From contig JAFSXH010000297.1 of the NCBI GenBank assembly GCA_017444165.1, positions 1-12,772 on the forward strand: DNA of 12,772 nucleotides, in the 5' to 3' direction. Shown here piece by piece: positions 1 through 7,143 of the stretch. The stretch comes from a bacterium. Lineage in GTDB: Bacteria > Vulcanimicrobiota > Xenobia > Xenobiales > Xenobiaceae. The notes beneath the pieces were generated by a model. That model worked only from the letters and a program-made list of their open reading frames with translations. It was not told the origin of the DNA and made no database searches. The translations under genes and the position numbers were made by a program. Position 1 is the first letter of the stretch. The number at the start of each line of letters is the position of its first letter.

Positions 1-449
1 AATACATTGACACAAGTCGGCAAGACTACTCCTAGAACTGTATCATAGAGTCCTAAATTACGTATAGTTATAAAGTTGATGATCGTATTGGCCTGGCTAG
101 GTAAGGCGAGAAGAGCGGCCAACATAAATATGACGAAGTTTTTTCCCTTAAAATCTAAGCGAGCTAAGGGATAAGCGGCCAAAGAGGCCAGAACCACCTC
201 TAAAGTAACTCCCAAGAGGCAATAAATTAGAGTATTGCAGAAAAACTTAACTAACGGCAGGTTATTTTGAGCAAAGAGTAATTTCTTGTAATAATCTAGG
301 GTTATCTTCTCAGGGAACAGTATGCTCCATCCTTGAGAGAACATATTTCCTTCACGCAACGAGACACTTACCAACCACCAAAAAGGCAAGATGGCCGATA
401 TTATAAATATGGTTATAAATAAATATTTAATTATTCTGCTGACTGACAT
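1..449 (-). CDS. MalG-type sugar ABC transporter permease, C-terminus beyond the window
   Basis: This is the inner-membrane permease subunit of a carbohydrate ABC importer of the MalG/UgpE type; the sugar cannot be told. Translating the reverse strand from the ATG at 449 gives 149 residues with no stop before the window edge. The N-terminal membrane segment (about residues 7-29) is followed by VSVSLREG, which is where MalG-type proteins carry the SLK motif. Then come a periplasmic stretch ending LDYYKKLLFA, a second membrane segment (about 68-95) ending in the family's AAYPLARLDFKGKN motif, and a third (about 104-125). LGLYDTVLGVVLP near the visible end matches the usual LGL.nT..g.ilP. The EAA loop that contacts the ATPase lies outside. 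The start lies inside the last codons of the Fur-family gene (19-base overlap), which suggests translational coupling; no good Shine-Dalgarno site is seen. A MalF-type partner is not found upstream, so it must be downstream or elsewhere. Confidence 0.85.
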   Translation of the reverse strand, partial: MSVSRIIKYLFITIFIISAILPFWWLVSVSLREGNMFSQGWSILFPEKITLDYYKKLLFAQNNLPLVKFFCNTLIYCLLGVTLEVVLASLAAYPLARLDFKGKNFVIFMLAALLALPSQANTIINFITIRNLGLYDTVLGVVLPTCVNV

Positions 450-823
450 TGAGAACAGTATCCATAGAGTACAACTATATGCTTAGTAACACTAAAACCT
501 GGGGGAATATTGTGGAGATCGGAATCTATACAGCAATCAATTTCGTAAACTTTACCACATTTTTGACAGTGAAAATGGTGATGATGCTCTTTACCAGATA
601 TTTCATAACGCAGACCCTCACCAGGCAACTCCACAGCTTTGAAAGAACCACTCTCTACCATATTTTTAACTACTCTGTAGACAGTAGCTATCCCTAACTT
701 GGGAAGTTTCTCTTGAGCTAAAAATAAGATCTCTTGAGGAGAGAGTGGACGATCCGCTTCTTCAACCACTTCAAAAATAATCAACGACCGTTTAGTATCA
801 CGACGAATAATATCTTTAGGCAT
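431..823 (-). CDS. Fur-family metal-dependent transcriptional repressor
   Basis: This is a cytoplasmic DNA-binding repressor of the Fur/Zur/PerR family that senses a metal ion or peroxide; the exact ligand cannot be decided. The 130-residue protein has the usual length. The winged helix ends in GIATVYRVVKNM (44-55), the recognition helix region. RYEISGKEHHHHFHC (about 72-86) carries the hinge and sensory histidines. Two CxxC pairs, C86/C89 and C123/C126, are the standard structural zinc site. A run of four histidines is common in Zur and Fur of Gram-positive and related bacteria. I chose the ATG at 823; a TTG two codons upstream (829) would give 132 residues, and neither has a clear ribosome site. 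A Fur-type box overlaps its own -10, so autoregulation is likely (inference). It overlaps the permease gene by 19 bases, so the two should be co-transcribed. Confidence 0.9.
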   Translation of the reverse strand: MPKDIIRRDTKRSLIIFEVVEEADRPLSPQEILFLAQEKLPKLGIATVYRVVKNMVESGSFKAVELPGEGLRYEISGKEHHHHFHCQKCGKVYEIDCCIDSDLHNIPPGFSVTKHIVVLYGYCSQCQSAE

Positions 824-842
824 ACGCAATACTTATGAAAAT

Positions 843-857
843 TGATAAATATTACCT
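843..857. promoter_or_regulatory. candidate Fur/Zur-type operator
   Basis: TGATAAATATTACCT fits the 7-1-7 Fur/Zur inverted-repeat pattern TGATAAT-n-ATTATCA at 11 of 14 informative positions. It covers the -10 of the Fur-family gene and lies in the intergenic region shared with the divergent secreted-protein gene. Autoregulation is the simplest reading. The assignment rests on consensus similarity only, and AT-rich DNA gives chance matches. Confidence 0.35.
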
Positions 858-876
858 TCTCAAAGAAGGGTTGCAA
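849..876 (-). promoter_or_regulatory. candidate promoter of the Fur-family gene
   Basis: On the reverse strand TTGCAA (876-871) is separated by 16 bases from TAATAT (854-849). Each matches the sigma-70 consensus at four of six positions. The predicted transcript start lies near 842, about 19 bases before the ATG. TTGCAA is its own reverse complement, so it could also serve the divergent gene, but no convincing -10 is seen on that side. Confidence 0.4.
855..869. repeat. perfect 6-3-6 inverted repeat in a promoter spacer
   Basis: CCTTCT-CAA-AGAAGG is a perfect inverted repeat that almost exactly fills the 16-base spacer between the candidate -35 and -10 of the Fur-family gene. No T-run follows on either strand, so it is not a terminator. 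It may be an operator for a second regulator (inference). Confidence 0.5.
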
Positions 877-906
877 TGAGTTGTTAGAACTGTTCGGTTA
901 GTTTTT

Positions 907-912
907 AGGAGG
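907..912 (+). promoter_or_regulatory. strong ribosome binding site
   Basis: AGGAGG lies 10 bases before the ATG at 923. It fixes that start over the out-of-frame ATG at 915, which would begin only two bases after the site. Confidence 0.8.
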
Positions 913-922
913 TCATGAACAT

Positions 923-1753
923 ATGAATTTTAAGAAAATTTTTGGCTCTGCTCTTTGTGCGGCTACTCTGATCTCTTCCGCTTTCATAGCTACCACCGCT
1001 GAAGACAATATATGGGACAGTTTAGGTGGCAGTGGTGGTCGCGTCAATGTTAATACAGGTCAGCTAATAAATAAGGCTATCAACGCTGTAGAGACTGCGC
1101 CCAAACACGGCAAGATCGACCACAACAAGTTAGTAAAAGGTCAATGTGCTACAGTTACTTTTGAAAAAATGCCCCGCAATTTTGCTGAGTTTGAAAAGTT
1201 CCAGGCCCAATATTGCACCGAACCTCAGGGAGCGGTGGCGGCCTTTATTGTGGCTATGAATATTTATTTACATGACAAAGATGAAGGTAAGCGCTGTTTC
1301 GACGCAGTGGCTTATAAGTCTTACGTTATAGATATGTCCTTGATAAAGGACAAAATAGGCAGAGACGGCAGTGACGGTTACTCCCAACCCTTCTTGCCGC
1401 GCGCTTTCTTCAGAGGAGCGACTCCTCGCAACGGTTATGCTCCCGAAAAACCTTACAAAGTCGATGTGTCTGTAAATAACGGTCGTCCTTATCAGCGTTT
1501 GAGCAGTGCCCAAGCTCCAGTTATCTACTTAAATGTCAAAACTAAAGGTACTGACAGCGGTATGCGCGGAGTAGAGGTCGTTAAGCCCAAAGGCAAAGAT
1601 TACTTCTACGTTCTCAATGTAGCGGGCTTGATCTCACAAGTTAAATTCCCCGATGACGACGCGCCAGAGTATGTCGATGAAGGCCAATACGACAGAGAAC
1701 CAGCGGAAATGCAGGATGAGGCCGCTCCTGAAGAGGCTCAGACTGAGCAATAG
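923..1753 (+). CDS. secreted protein of unknown function with acidic C-terminal tail
   Basis: This 276-residue protein has a Sec signal peptide: lysines at 4-5, a hydrophobic core to about residue 24, and probable cleavage near TTA-ED (26-27). The mature part has a central region with KMPRNFAEF (82-90) and PQGAVAAFIVAMNIYL (101-116). A better-marked block, FFRGATPRNGYAPEKPY (162-178), leads to VEVVKPKGKDYF (217-228). Blocks of the GATPxNGYxPxxPY and RKKG kind occur in a family of uncharacterised secreted bacterial proteins (I think DUF6935, from memory and unverified). Cysteines C75, C98 and C125 remain after cleavage. The last 30 or so residues are rich in Asp, Glu, Pro and Gln and probably disordered. 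It is a single-gene unit: strong ribosome site upstream, strong terminator directly downstream. It diverges from the Fur-family gene and may share its control. No catalytic motif is recognised. Confidence 0.8.
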   Translation: MNFKKIFGSALCAATLISSAFIATTAEDNIWDSLGGSGGRVNVNTGQLINKAINAVETAPKHGKIDHNKLVKGQCATVTFEKMPRNFAEFEKFQAQYCTEPQGAVAAFIVAMNIYLHDKDEGKRCFDAVAYKSYVIDMSLIKDKIGRDGSDGYSQPFLPRAFFRGATPRNGYAPEKPYKVDVSVNNGRPYQRLSSAQAPVIYLNVKTKGTDSGMRGVEVVKPKGKDYFYVLNVAGLISQVKFPDDDAPEYVDEGQYDREPAEMQDEAAPEEAQTEQ

Positions 1754-1772
1754 AACTTTTTCGTAATTTTTT

Positions 1773-1807
1773 AAGGCTTATGGCTGTACGCCGTAAGCCT
1801 TATTTTG
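1773..1807 (+). terminator. intrinsic terminator of the secreted-protein gene
   Basis: A 12-bp stem (1773-1784 with 1790-1801, one G-T wobble) closes on a five-base loop TGTAC and is followed by TTATTTTG. It starts 20 bases after the stop codon at 1753. The T-rich tail is short but the stem is strong. Confidence 0.75.
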
Positions 1808-1816
1808 TAGCGAATT

Positions 1817-1837
1817 TAAAAAGTCGGCTCACCCGAT
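1817..1837 (-). terminator. weak intrinsic terminator for the leftward genes
   Basis: On the reverse strand a short stem TCGG-GTGAG-CCGA (1836-1824) is followed by CTTTTTA. It lies just past the stop of the 187-residue orphan and faces the rightward terminator at 1773-1807. The four-base stem makes it marginal. Confidence 0.4.
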
Positions 1838-1849
1838 GGGGCAAAACTG

Positions 1850-2413
1850 CTATTTGGCTTCAGTACCTCTGCCATCTGAGGCGGGTTTGTAGCCTTCAAG
1901 AAATTGCTCTAGACTCATGAATCTAAAATTATGATCTTTGAAAAAATCGGCGCATTTTTTATAATTTTCCAACTTGTACTCTTCTAGGGTTGAAAAACAA
2001 ACTCTACCTTTTTTTCCCAAAGGCATACTTCCAAAAGAACAAAAACTGTAGGTGTGCAGTAGAGGGACAAGATATTTTCCATCCAAGTCGAGAATTATGT
2101 TTACTGGATCTTCTTCTGACTTGCCATCAATATTCTTATCACTCAGTTCCACAATTACATCTTTAACTGCCTCATTTATAGAATATGACCAGTCTTTATA
2201 GCTGTGATGCTCTTTTTCTTTTTTTTGAGAGCATATATCTATCTCTTGAGTGAAAGCAAAACTGAGAGACCATTTACCCCGATGGACGCAAAAATAAAGA
2301 CCTTCAAGTTCAAAAATAACATGATAACCTCCATAATCTAGATGGAGTCCGTCATCAAATAGCGTATAATTCAATAATTTTCTACCTTTGATAATTTCGA
2401 AGGCTTTTAGCAT
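1850..2413 (-). CDS. hypothetical cytoplasmic protein, 187 residues
   Basis: I do not recognise this protein. From the ATG at 2413 it begins MLKAFEIIKGRKLLNYTLFD and has 187 residues, with no signal peptide or membrane segment. The N-terminal half looks beta-rich (GLHLDYGGYHVIFELEG, then VHRGKWSLSF). A charged middle (QKKEKEHH) follows, then INEAVKDVIVELSD. A central NIILDLDGKYLVPLLHTYSF leads to a C-terminal helical part, STLEEYKLENYKKCADFF. The frame stays open upstream to 2653, but that part lies over the dehydrogenase gene and reads as its shadow. A TTG at 2455 is the only other sensible start. No Shine-Dalgarno site is seen before either. It lies 47 bases after the dehydrogenase stop on the same strand, so co-transcription is likely. 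Function is unknown. Confidence 0.6.
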   Translation of the reverse strand: MLKAFEIIKGRKLLNYTLFDDGLHLDYGGYHVIFELEGLYFCVHRGKWSLSFAFTQEIDICSQKKEKEHHSYKDWSYSINEAVKDVIVELSDKNIDGKSEEDPVNIILDLDGKYLVPLLHTYSFCSFGSMPLGKKGRVCFSTLEEYKLENYKKCADFFKDHNFRFMSLEQFLEGYKPASDGRGTEAK

Positions 2414-2460
2414 TTCGTAATCATAGTGATATTTAAATAAGTTTCTATTACTCAAATGTA

Positions 2461-3273
2461 TCACAGTGCATGGCCTCCAGAGACCTTTATTACTTGTCCC
2501 GTAATCATCCTTGCCTGTTCGCTTGCTAAAAACAGGATGGTTTCGGCGATATCTTCTGGTTGGATTAATTTTCCCATCGGGATTAGCGGGACAACTGCTT
2601 TTTCTAAGTCTGTATCGATCCATCCCGTTTGGGTTGGACCAGGGGCGACACAATTCACGCTAATTCCATACTTACCGACCTCAAGGGCAATACTGCGAGT
2701 GAGTGCTTCCAATGTTGCCTTAGAAGCTCCGTAAGTAATCTGACCGGCAAAAACTTGCGATGCGTCTGTAGAAATATTGATAATTCTCCCATAGTCGCTG
2801 CGGTGTTCAATCAACTCTCTCATCATTAAGATGCTCCCTCGAACATTGACCGCAAAGGTATCATCGATCACTTTTTGGGTAATCTTCTCTATCGTATCAA
2901 AACCGTTTTCATCATCCACAGCCGCGTTATTAACTAGAATATCTACTCTTCCGTATCGCTCCATAATTGTCGAATAGATACTCTTTACAGCATCCTCACT
3001 GGAAATATCACTCTCTAAGATAATGTAGTCGGCCTTCAACTCTTTGAGCTTGCTCTCAACAATATCTGCGCTCCCTGCGTTGGCCTCGTAATATCTGTCC
3101 GTACCATTTTTATCAGTTTTATTCTTATCAAACTGCCTGAACACTCTCTTGTATACTAGAACTACCTTGGCTCCCTCACGAGCAAAAGCAAACGCTGTCG
3201 TCGCTCCAATCCCCTGAGGATTATTTGCTCCTGTAATTATAGCTACTTTGCCACTTAATCCGTAATTGATCAT
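2461..3273 (-). CDS. short-chain dehydrogenase/reductase (FabG-like)
   Basis: This is an NAD(P)-dependent oxidoreductase of the classical SDR fold, soluble and usually tetrameric. The 270-residue length suits the family. All hallmarks are present: cofactor loop TGANNPQGIG (14-23), D89 before the adenine-pocket helix, NNAA (115-118), N143, catalytic S168, YxxxK at Y181/K185, and PGPTQTG (211-217). The cofactor loop carries NPQ where FabG proteins have small residues, and there is a longer charged insert at about 43-70 after the second strand; both occur in a branch of SDRs in Gram-positive bacteria that act on unknown substrates. The purine-rich GGGGAGAAG before the ATG at 3273 is a good ribosome site. 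It follows the ATPase gene by 84 bases and precedes the orphan by 47, so it may be the middle of an operon. The substrate cannot be inferred. Confidence 0.9.
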   Translation of the reverse strand: MINYGLSGKVAIITGANNPQGIGATTAFAFAREGAKVVLVYKRVFRQFDKNKTDKNGTDRYYEANAGSADIVESKLKELKADYIILESDISSEDAVKSIYSTIMERYGRVDILVNNAAVDDENGFDTIEKITQKVIDDTFAVNVRGSILMMRELIEHRSDYGRIINISTDASQVFAGQITYGASKATLEALTRSIALEVGKYGISVNCVAPGPTQTGWIDTDLEKAVVPLIPMGKLIQPEDIAETILFLASEQARMITGQVIKVSGGHAL

Positions 3274-3357
3274 CTGTCTCTTCTCCCCAAATCTAGTTTA
3301 AAATCCACACCTTCACCCGATAACCTTTCATTCAGATATATACTCTAAATTGACATG

Positions 3358-5043
3358 TCATTTTTCTTCTCGTATAAATTTGTAAACGGCAACATTGCTC
3401 TCTTTTTTCCAAAAAGATATGCCGTAACAGATCACCTCTCTTATTTGCGAAGAAAGGCTAGCAGCATAATTTCTATCCTTTATTTGCGCAAGGCCCTCTT
3501 GGGCTTTTTTTTCTAGATCTCTGTACTCTCTGGCGTACTTTAATTCGATTATGATAGCGCGTTTGTTATAGCCATCCTCTGCCACTATATCCGTTCTGCC
3601 GAGTCCGCTCTCGCGATTTGAAGTTATGGGAAGGCCCGCCCCGCGTATTAAACCACTCATGAAGCCGTGATAATAATTTTCTGCGCTGTCATAGTAACTG
3701 ATCGTATCATAGAGAATGCGGGTCAATGTCTCTTGGACTTTTGCATTATCACCACTCCATAAAGCTGCAACAAATGGGGAGAGATCTTCTTTTTTCAAAG
3801 ATTCATTAAACCACTTAGAAATTGTGTTTGTGAAGATCTTTAACACTTCTTTATTGGGGATCGTCAAAGACGTATTTTCGTTATCTGGCTGATCTGGAGT
3901 TTTAGTTAAATAGCCTGTTAGGTATAACATCGTCCAAATATTGTTTTCACTTTGATATATCACATCATAAGTTAATTCTTCGTTGAGTTCCTCTTCTATG
4001 GCTTGGCCCGAAATTAGACGTTCTATTTTTTGCTTAATCGTTGCTTCTTGAGCTTGGTTTATTAATGTTCTAACTATTGAGTTTCCGCTAGTGTTATTCC
4101 AATAAGCTTTAGGTTTGGCGGATGGATTGCTTTGTAAATCATCAATGTACAGAAGTACATCCCAAGGGCAATAAATCTCTGTAGTATTTCCGAAGCAATA
4201 TCCGTCATACCACTCTTGTAATACATTTTTTTTATCGATTAAATTAGCCGAGTTTAAAAGCTGCTCTACCTCCTGTGCAGTAAAACCTATCTTATCAGAA
4301 AATTGCTCATCAGATATGCCATAACATCTAAAATTATTTAACCCCGTAAATATACTCTCTTTGGCAATACGCAAACAGCCAGTTAAGACCGCAAATTTTA
4401 ACGATTTGTTAGTTTTGATGGTAGCCCCTAAGATATTTCTCATAAAATCAACCATCTCTCTGTAATAACCGTTTTGTTCGGCACAATTTATTGGCACATC
4501 GTATTCATCGATAAGGAGAATAACTGGCCTTTCCCAATGTGTTTCTAAGGCGCGGCAGAGAAGTTTTAAAGCTCCTGCCATAACATTCTCGCTACTTACT
4601 CCCCTCTTTATAGTTGATAATCTCTCCTTAGATTCTGCATCAACTTTTTGACTCTCTAATAAATAGGCGTGTTCTAAACATATATCTTGTAACAGATCAG
4701 CCATTCGAGCTAGAGCAGAATCGAAATTTCTTCCCTCAATACCCTTGAATGTTAGGAATATGGTGGGATATTGGTTCATCCATTTTTCACATAATTCAGT
4801 ATTTCGGGAGATGGCAAGCCCTTCGAATAAAGCCTTGCTTTCTTTGTCTATGGCGAAAAAATCTCGAAGCATCGTCATAGTTAGCGTCTTGCCAAAACGG
4901 CGCGGGCGCGTTATTAGTGAGACCAACGGCTGATTGGGAACGAGCAATTCCTCAATAAAACGAGTCTTATCTACATAACAGCGATCCTCTTCGCGCATCC
5001 TGTTGAAAAATTCACCACCGATGCAAATATTCAAAAGAGCCAT
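3358..5043 (-). CDS. AAA-ATPase-like protein with C-terminal PD-(D/E)XK nuclease-like domain
   Basis: This belongs to the large family with an N-terminal AAA-ATPase-like domain and a C-terminal PD-(D/E)XK domain (Pfam AAA-ATPase_like plus PDDEXK_9, earlier DUF1703). The 561-residue length is typical. VDKTRFIEELL (24-34) is the family's opening motif. RPRRFGKT (46-53) is its Walker A variant, and ILLIDEYDVPI (175-185) is Walker B. TGCLRIAKESIFTGLNNF (221-238) is the conserved sensor block, and WYDGYCFG (278-285) follows. The nuclease core shows RTDIV (483-487) and IIIELK (497-502), that is D485 and E500-x-K502, so the active site looks intact. Members occur in many copies in anaerobic gut and sediment bacteria. 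Roles in defence or mobile-element biology have been suggested, but the function is not established. It has a purine-rich ribosome site and lies 54 bases after the 629-residue protein gene. It has no visible partner gene. Confidence 0.9.
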   Translation of the reverse strand: MALLNICIGGEFFNRMREEDRCYVDKTRFIEELLVPNQPLVSLITRPRRFGKTLTMTMLRDFFAIDKESKALFEGLAISRNTELCEKWMNQYPTIFLTFKGIEGRNFDSALARMADLLQDICLEHAYLLESQKVDAESKERLSTIKRGVSSENVMAGALKLLCRALETHWERPVILLIDEYDVPINCAEQNGYYREMVDFMRNILGATIKTNKSLKFAVLTGCLRIAKESIFTGLNNFRCYGISDEQFSDKIGFTAQEVEQLLNSANLIDKKNVLQEWYDGYCFGNTTEIYCPWDVLLYIDDLQSNPSAKPKAYWNNTSGNSIVRTLINQAQEATIKQKIERLISGQAIEEELNEELTYDVIYQSENNIWTMLYLTGYLTKTPDQPDNENTSLTIPNKEVLKIFTNTISKWFNESLKKEDLSPFVAALWSGDNAKVQETLTRILYDTISYYDSAENYYHGFMSGLIRGAGLPITSNRESGLGRTDIVAEDGYNKRAIIIELKYAREYRDLEKKAQEGLAQIKDRNYAASLSSQIREVICYGISFWKKESNVAVYKFIREEK

Positions 5044-5097
5044 GCTCGCACTCTCTCCCTAAATGTATCTGCTCCCTCTCTCTGCAAAAACCAATAA

Positions 5098-6987
5098 TTA
5101 AGGATGATCGAAAGAGAAGGTTTCATCTCTGGAGTTAAAACGCTTCGTCCACTTGTCAGATCTACCTGAATCGCCAGGTCTGTGACTCTTCCAGGTTATG
5201 ACAATGTTGTAAATTTTGCCAATCTCTGCATCGTCACAGCGCAATTCATAATAATTGTCATCGTAATCCTCCCACCAGGTCTTCTCCCAGCGGTGGCTGT
5301 AGTTGCCATCTTCCCAAACTTCTATTTTGCTTACGTAGATGCGCCTCTCTTTAGGTCCAACTTTCAAAGGGTAGGCTTTGACGTAAAAATTGCCTTTTTG
5401 AGCTGTATTTTTGTCGTAATTTGAGGGAGCCTTGGACTCGGGTGACAGAGATACACGGATCTTTTCATTTTGCCCCTTGGTCAAGTCTACCTTACCCGAA
5501 CCAAACTTGTAACCAGGTTTGCTGATAGTGATAGAACCTCTGCCTGCAGATAAATTTTCAATAGAAAAGCGTCCCAATTTATCCGTATAGGTCATGCGTC
5601 CGTTGCTCAATTTTACTTTAGCGTGATCTAAGGGGCGCGAATTGTTGTCGGTGACAACTCCACTTAATGTTAAGTTAGCAGGACTACCTTTAGGACCGAG
5701 AGCGTAATCCAATAAATTGCTACCTCTATCCTCGGGGAGAATTGCGCGCACTCTAGCCTCCTCAATTCTCCTATTGGCCTCAAGTTCTCTGTTCACCATG
5801 AGTCTGCCGTTTTTGCTTGTGGTAGCTTCAAGATTTTTAATACTCTGACTGATCTGCTCCTGTTGTTCTTGAATCTCTGCAAAATTGATATTGTCAAAAT
5901 GAACAGGATCGTCTACTAGTTTCTGAGGTGGCGTTGCAGTGGCAAAAGTAGCATCGGCTTGAGCAATATTAGTCTCTATAAAGTCGTCTAATTCAGAAAG
6001 TTGCCCTTGTCCTTTTTTATCGCCCACATTGTTAGTTTTAGCAACTTCTTTAACAGCCTGTTCTCCAGCTACCAAATAGACCGCATTACTAGCTCGGCCA
6101 TCGACACAAACGCGCAACGCTCCATCTTGATAACCACCAGGCCAGTTAAACGTTATGGAATTGGGCTGCCAATCGATAACGTTAACTGAATTGATCGGCA
6201 AACCAGCAACACTCAAAGAACCATTGTACAGCGATCCCAGATTCTCACCATTTACCGTCACAAACTCCCTATTTTTGGATAATTGAGCCGAAAAGATGTG
6301 AGGATCTGCTTCAGAACTTTCTAAATTCCAATTTATAGTGATCTTCTCATTAGCAAATACGGTCATAATCTCGCCTGGAGATAAACTCTCACCAGGAATA
6401 AGAGAAGCCTTCTTCCAGATGCCGTTTTGGAAAACGTAAGTATTTTTATCAATCCAAGAATTTTGCTGTCGAGCAAAAATATTTTTAAGATCGGCCGAGG
6501 CTATACTCTGCCCGCGCTCATTGGTCAAAGTCGCTATATTTTGAGTTGAACCAGAGCCAGGATAACTTATTAAGTTCCAACCATCTTTCAAAGTTGTCTT
6601 TAAAAAATGATAAGGCAAACTCTTCGGCCTGTAATAGACGGTTCCAGGTTTATCGAAGTAAGTTATATAAGCTACACCTGGTTCTAAAGATTGAGGCGAT
6701 TTAACAGGATCCACCAAAACGTACTTATCACCCTCCAGGCGATAGAGCATCCTATCTAAGTCCCAAACAGATTCAATCTGCTCGACCGAAAAAGTTACGA
6801 TCTGCCAACCAGCTCCTCTATTTATGCTCATATCTCCATCAGTTACAGATGATTGCTCAATATATTTTACCTTAGGCGGAGGAGACTGAGGAAGGGCAGG
6901 TATTTCGCTTGGAGTGGCTCCATAAGCCCCAATAGATGATATTCCTAAAAACAAACTACATGTCACAACAAAATTTTTCATACTCAT
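5098..6987 (-). CDS. large secreted protein with duplicated GW modules and a carboxypeptidase-regulatory-like domain
   Basis: This 629-residue protein has a Sec signal peptide (cleavage near AYGA, 21-24) and a proline-rich linker. Two similar modules follow. The first runs 57-112 (GAGWQIVTFS ... LEPGVAYITYF) and the second 134-212 (KDGWNLISYPG ... LSPGEIMTVF). Both have the GWN.i pattern ending in L.PG that is seen in bacterial surface proteins. Residues 235-306 look like an IPT/TIG-type beta sandwich (VTVNGENLGSLYNGSLSV). A helical, Gln/Glu-rich segment (310-420) follows. Then comes a carboxypeptidase-regulatory-like domain (440-515: LSGVVTDNNSRPLDHAKV, then DKLGRFSIENL). An unrecognised C-terminal domain rich in Trp and Tyr (530-629) ends the protein. 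No enzyme motif or sorting signal is seen. Starts at 6987 and 6981 are both possible; neither has a Shine-Dalgarno site, and the promoter lies so close that the mRNA may be leaderless. It probably acts at the cell surface (inference). Confidence 0.85.
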   Translation of the reverse strand: MSMKNFVVTCSLFLGISSIGAYGATPSEIPALPQSPPPKVKYIEQSSVTDGDMSINRGAGWQIVTFSVEQIESVWDLDRMLYRLEGDKYVLVDPVKSPQSLEPGVAYITYFDKPGTVYYRPKSLPYHFLKTTLKDGWNLISYPGSGSTQNIATLTNERGQSIASADLKNIFARQQNSWIDKNTYVFQNGIWKKASLIPGESLSPGEIMTVFANEKITINWNLESSEADPHIFSAQLSKNREFVTVNGENLGSLYNGSLSVAGLPINSVNVIDWQPNSITFNWPGGYQDGALRVCVDGRASNAVYLVAGEQAVKEVAKTNNVGDKKGQGQLSELDDFIETNIAQADATFATATPPQKLVDDPVHFDNINFAEIQEQQEQISQSIKNLEATTSKNGRLMVNRELEANRRIEEARVRAILPEDRGSNLLDYALGPKGSPANLTLSGVVTDNNSRPLDHAKVKLSNGRMTYTDKLGRFSIENLSAGRGSITISKPGYKFGSGKVDLTKGQNEKIRVSLSPESKAPSNYDKNTAQKGNFYVKAYPLKVGPKERRIYVSKIEVWEDGNYSHRWEKTWWEDYDDNYYELRCDDAEIGKIYNIVITWKSHRPGDSGRSDKWTKRFNSRDETFSFDHP

Positions 6988-6994
6988 AAGGTAA

Positions 6995-7022
6995 ATAATA
7001 CCATACCTTGAGGAATTAGCAA
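6995..7022 (-). promoter_or_regulatory. candidate extended -10 promoter directly before the 629-residue protein gene
   Basis: On the reverse strand TGG-TATTAT (7003-6995) is an extended -10, with TTGCTA (7022-7017) 16 bases upstream as -35. The expected transcript start is at 6988 or 6987, the A of the ATG itself. This agrees with the absence of a ribosome site. An inverted repeat, AAGGTA at 6988-6993 and TACCTT at 7004-7009, brackets the -10. Confidence 0.4.
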
Positions 7023-7143
7023 ATTACACATTGTGCTTGTGTCAGCAGTTTCGACTTTTTGGAAAGCAGATCTTTTTACTAACTCCACACTCCTCAATCC
7101 ACACTACCAATTAAAACTGCCTAACACAAACGCAACATACAAG

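Noticed and set aside
449..697. Rightward 82-residue reading frame across the Fur-family gene
   Set aside because: It lies antisense to a certain gene, has no ribosome site and shows no protein features.
2461..2653. N-terminal extension of the orphan frame over the dehydrogenase gene
   Set aside because: It is rich in Pro, Arg, Ser and Asn and reads like a shadow of the conserved dehydrogenase C-terminus; the dehydrogenase motifs are certain.
3351..3360. Perfect palindrome TGACATGTCA over the stop codon of the ATPase gene
   Set aside because: Ten bases are short enough to occur by chance, half of it is coding, and the TTGACA on the + strand has no sensible -10 or gene ahead.
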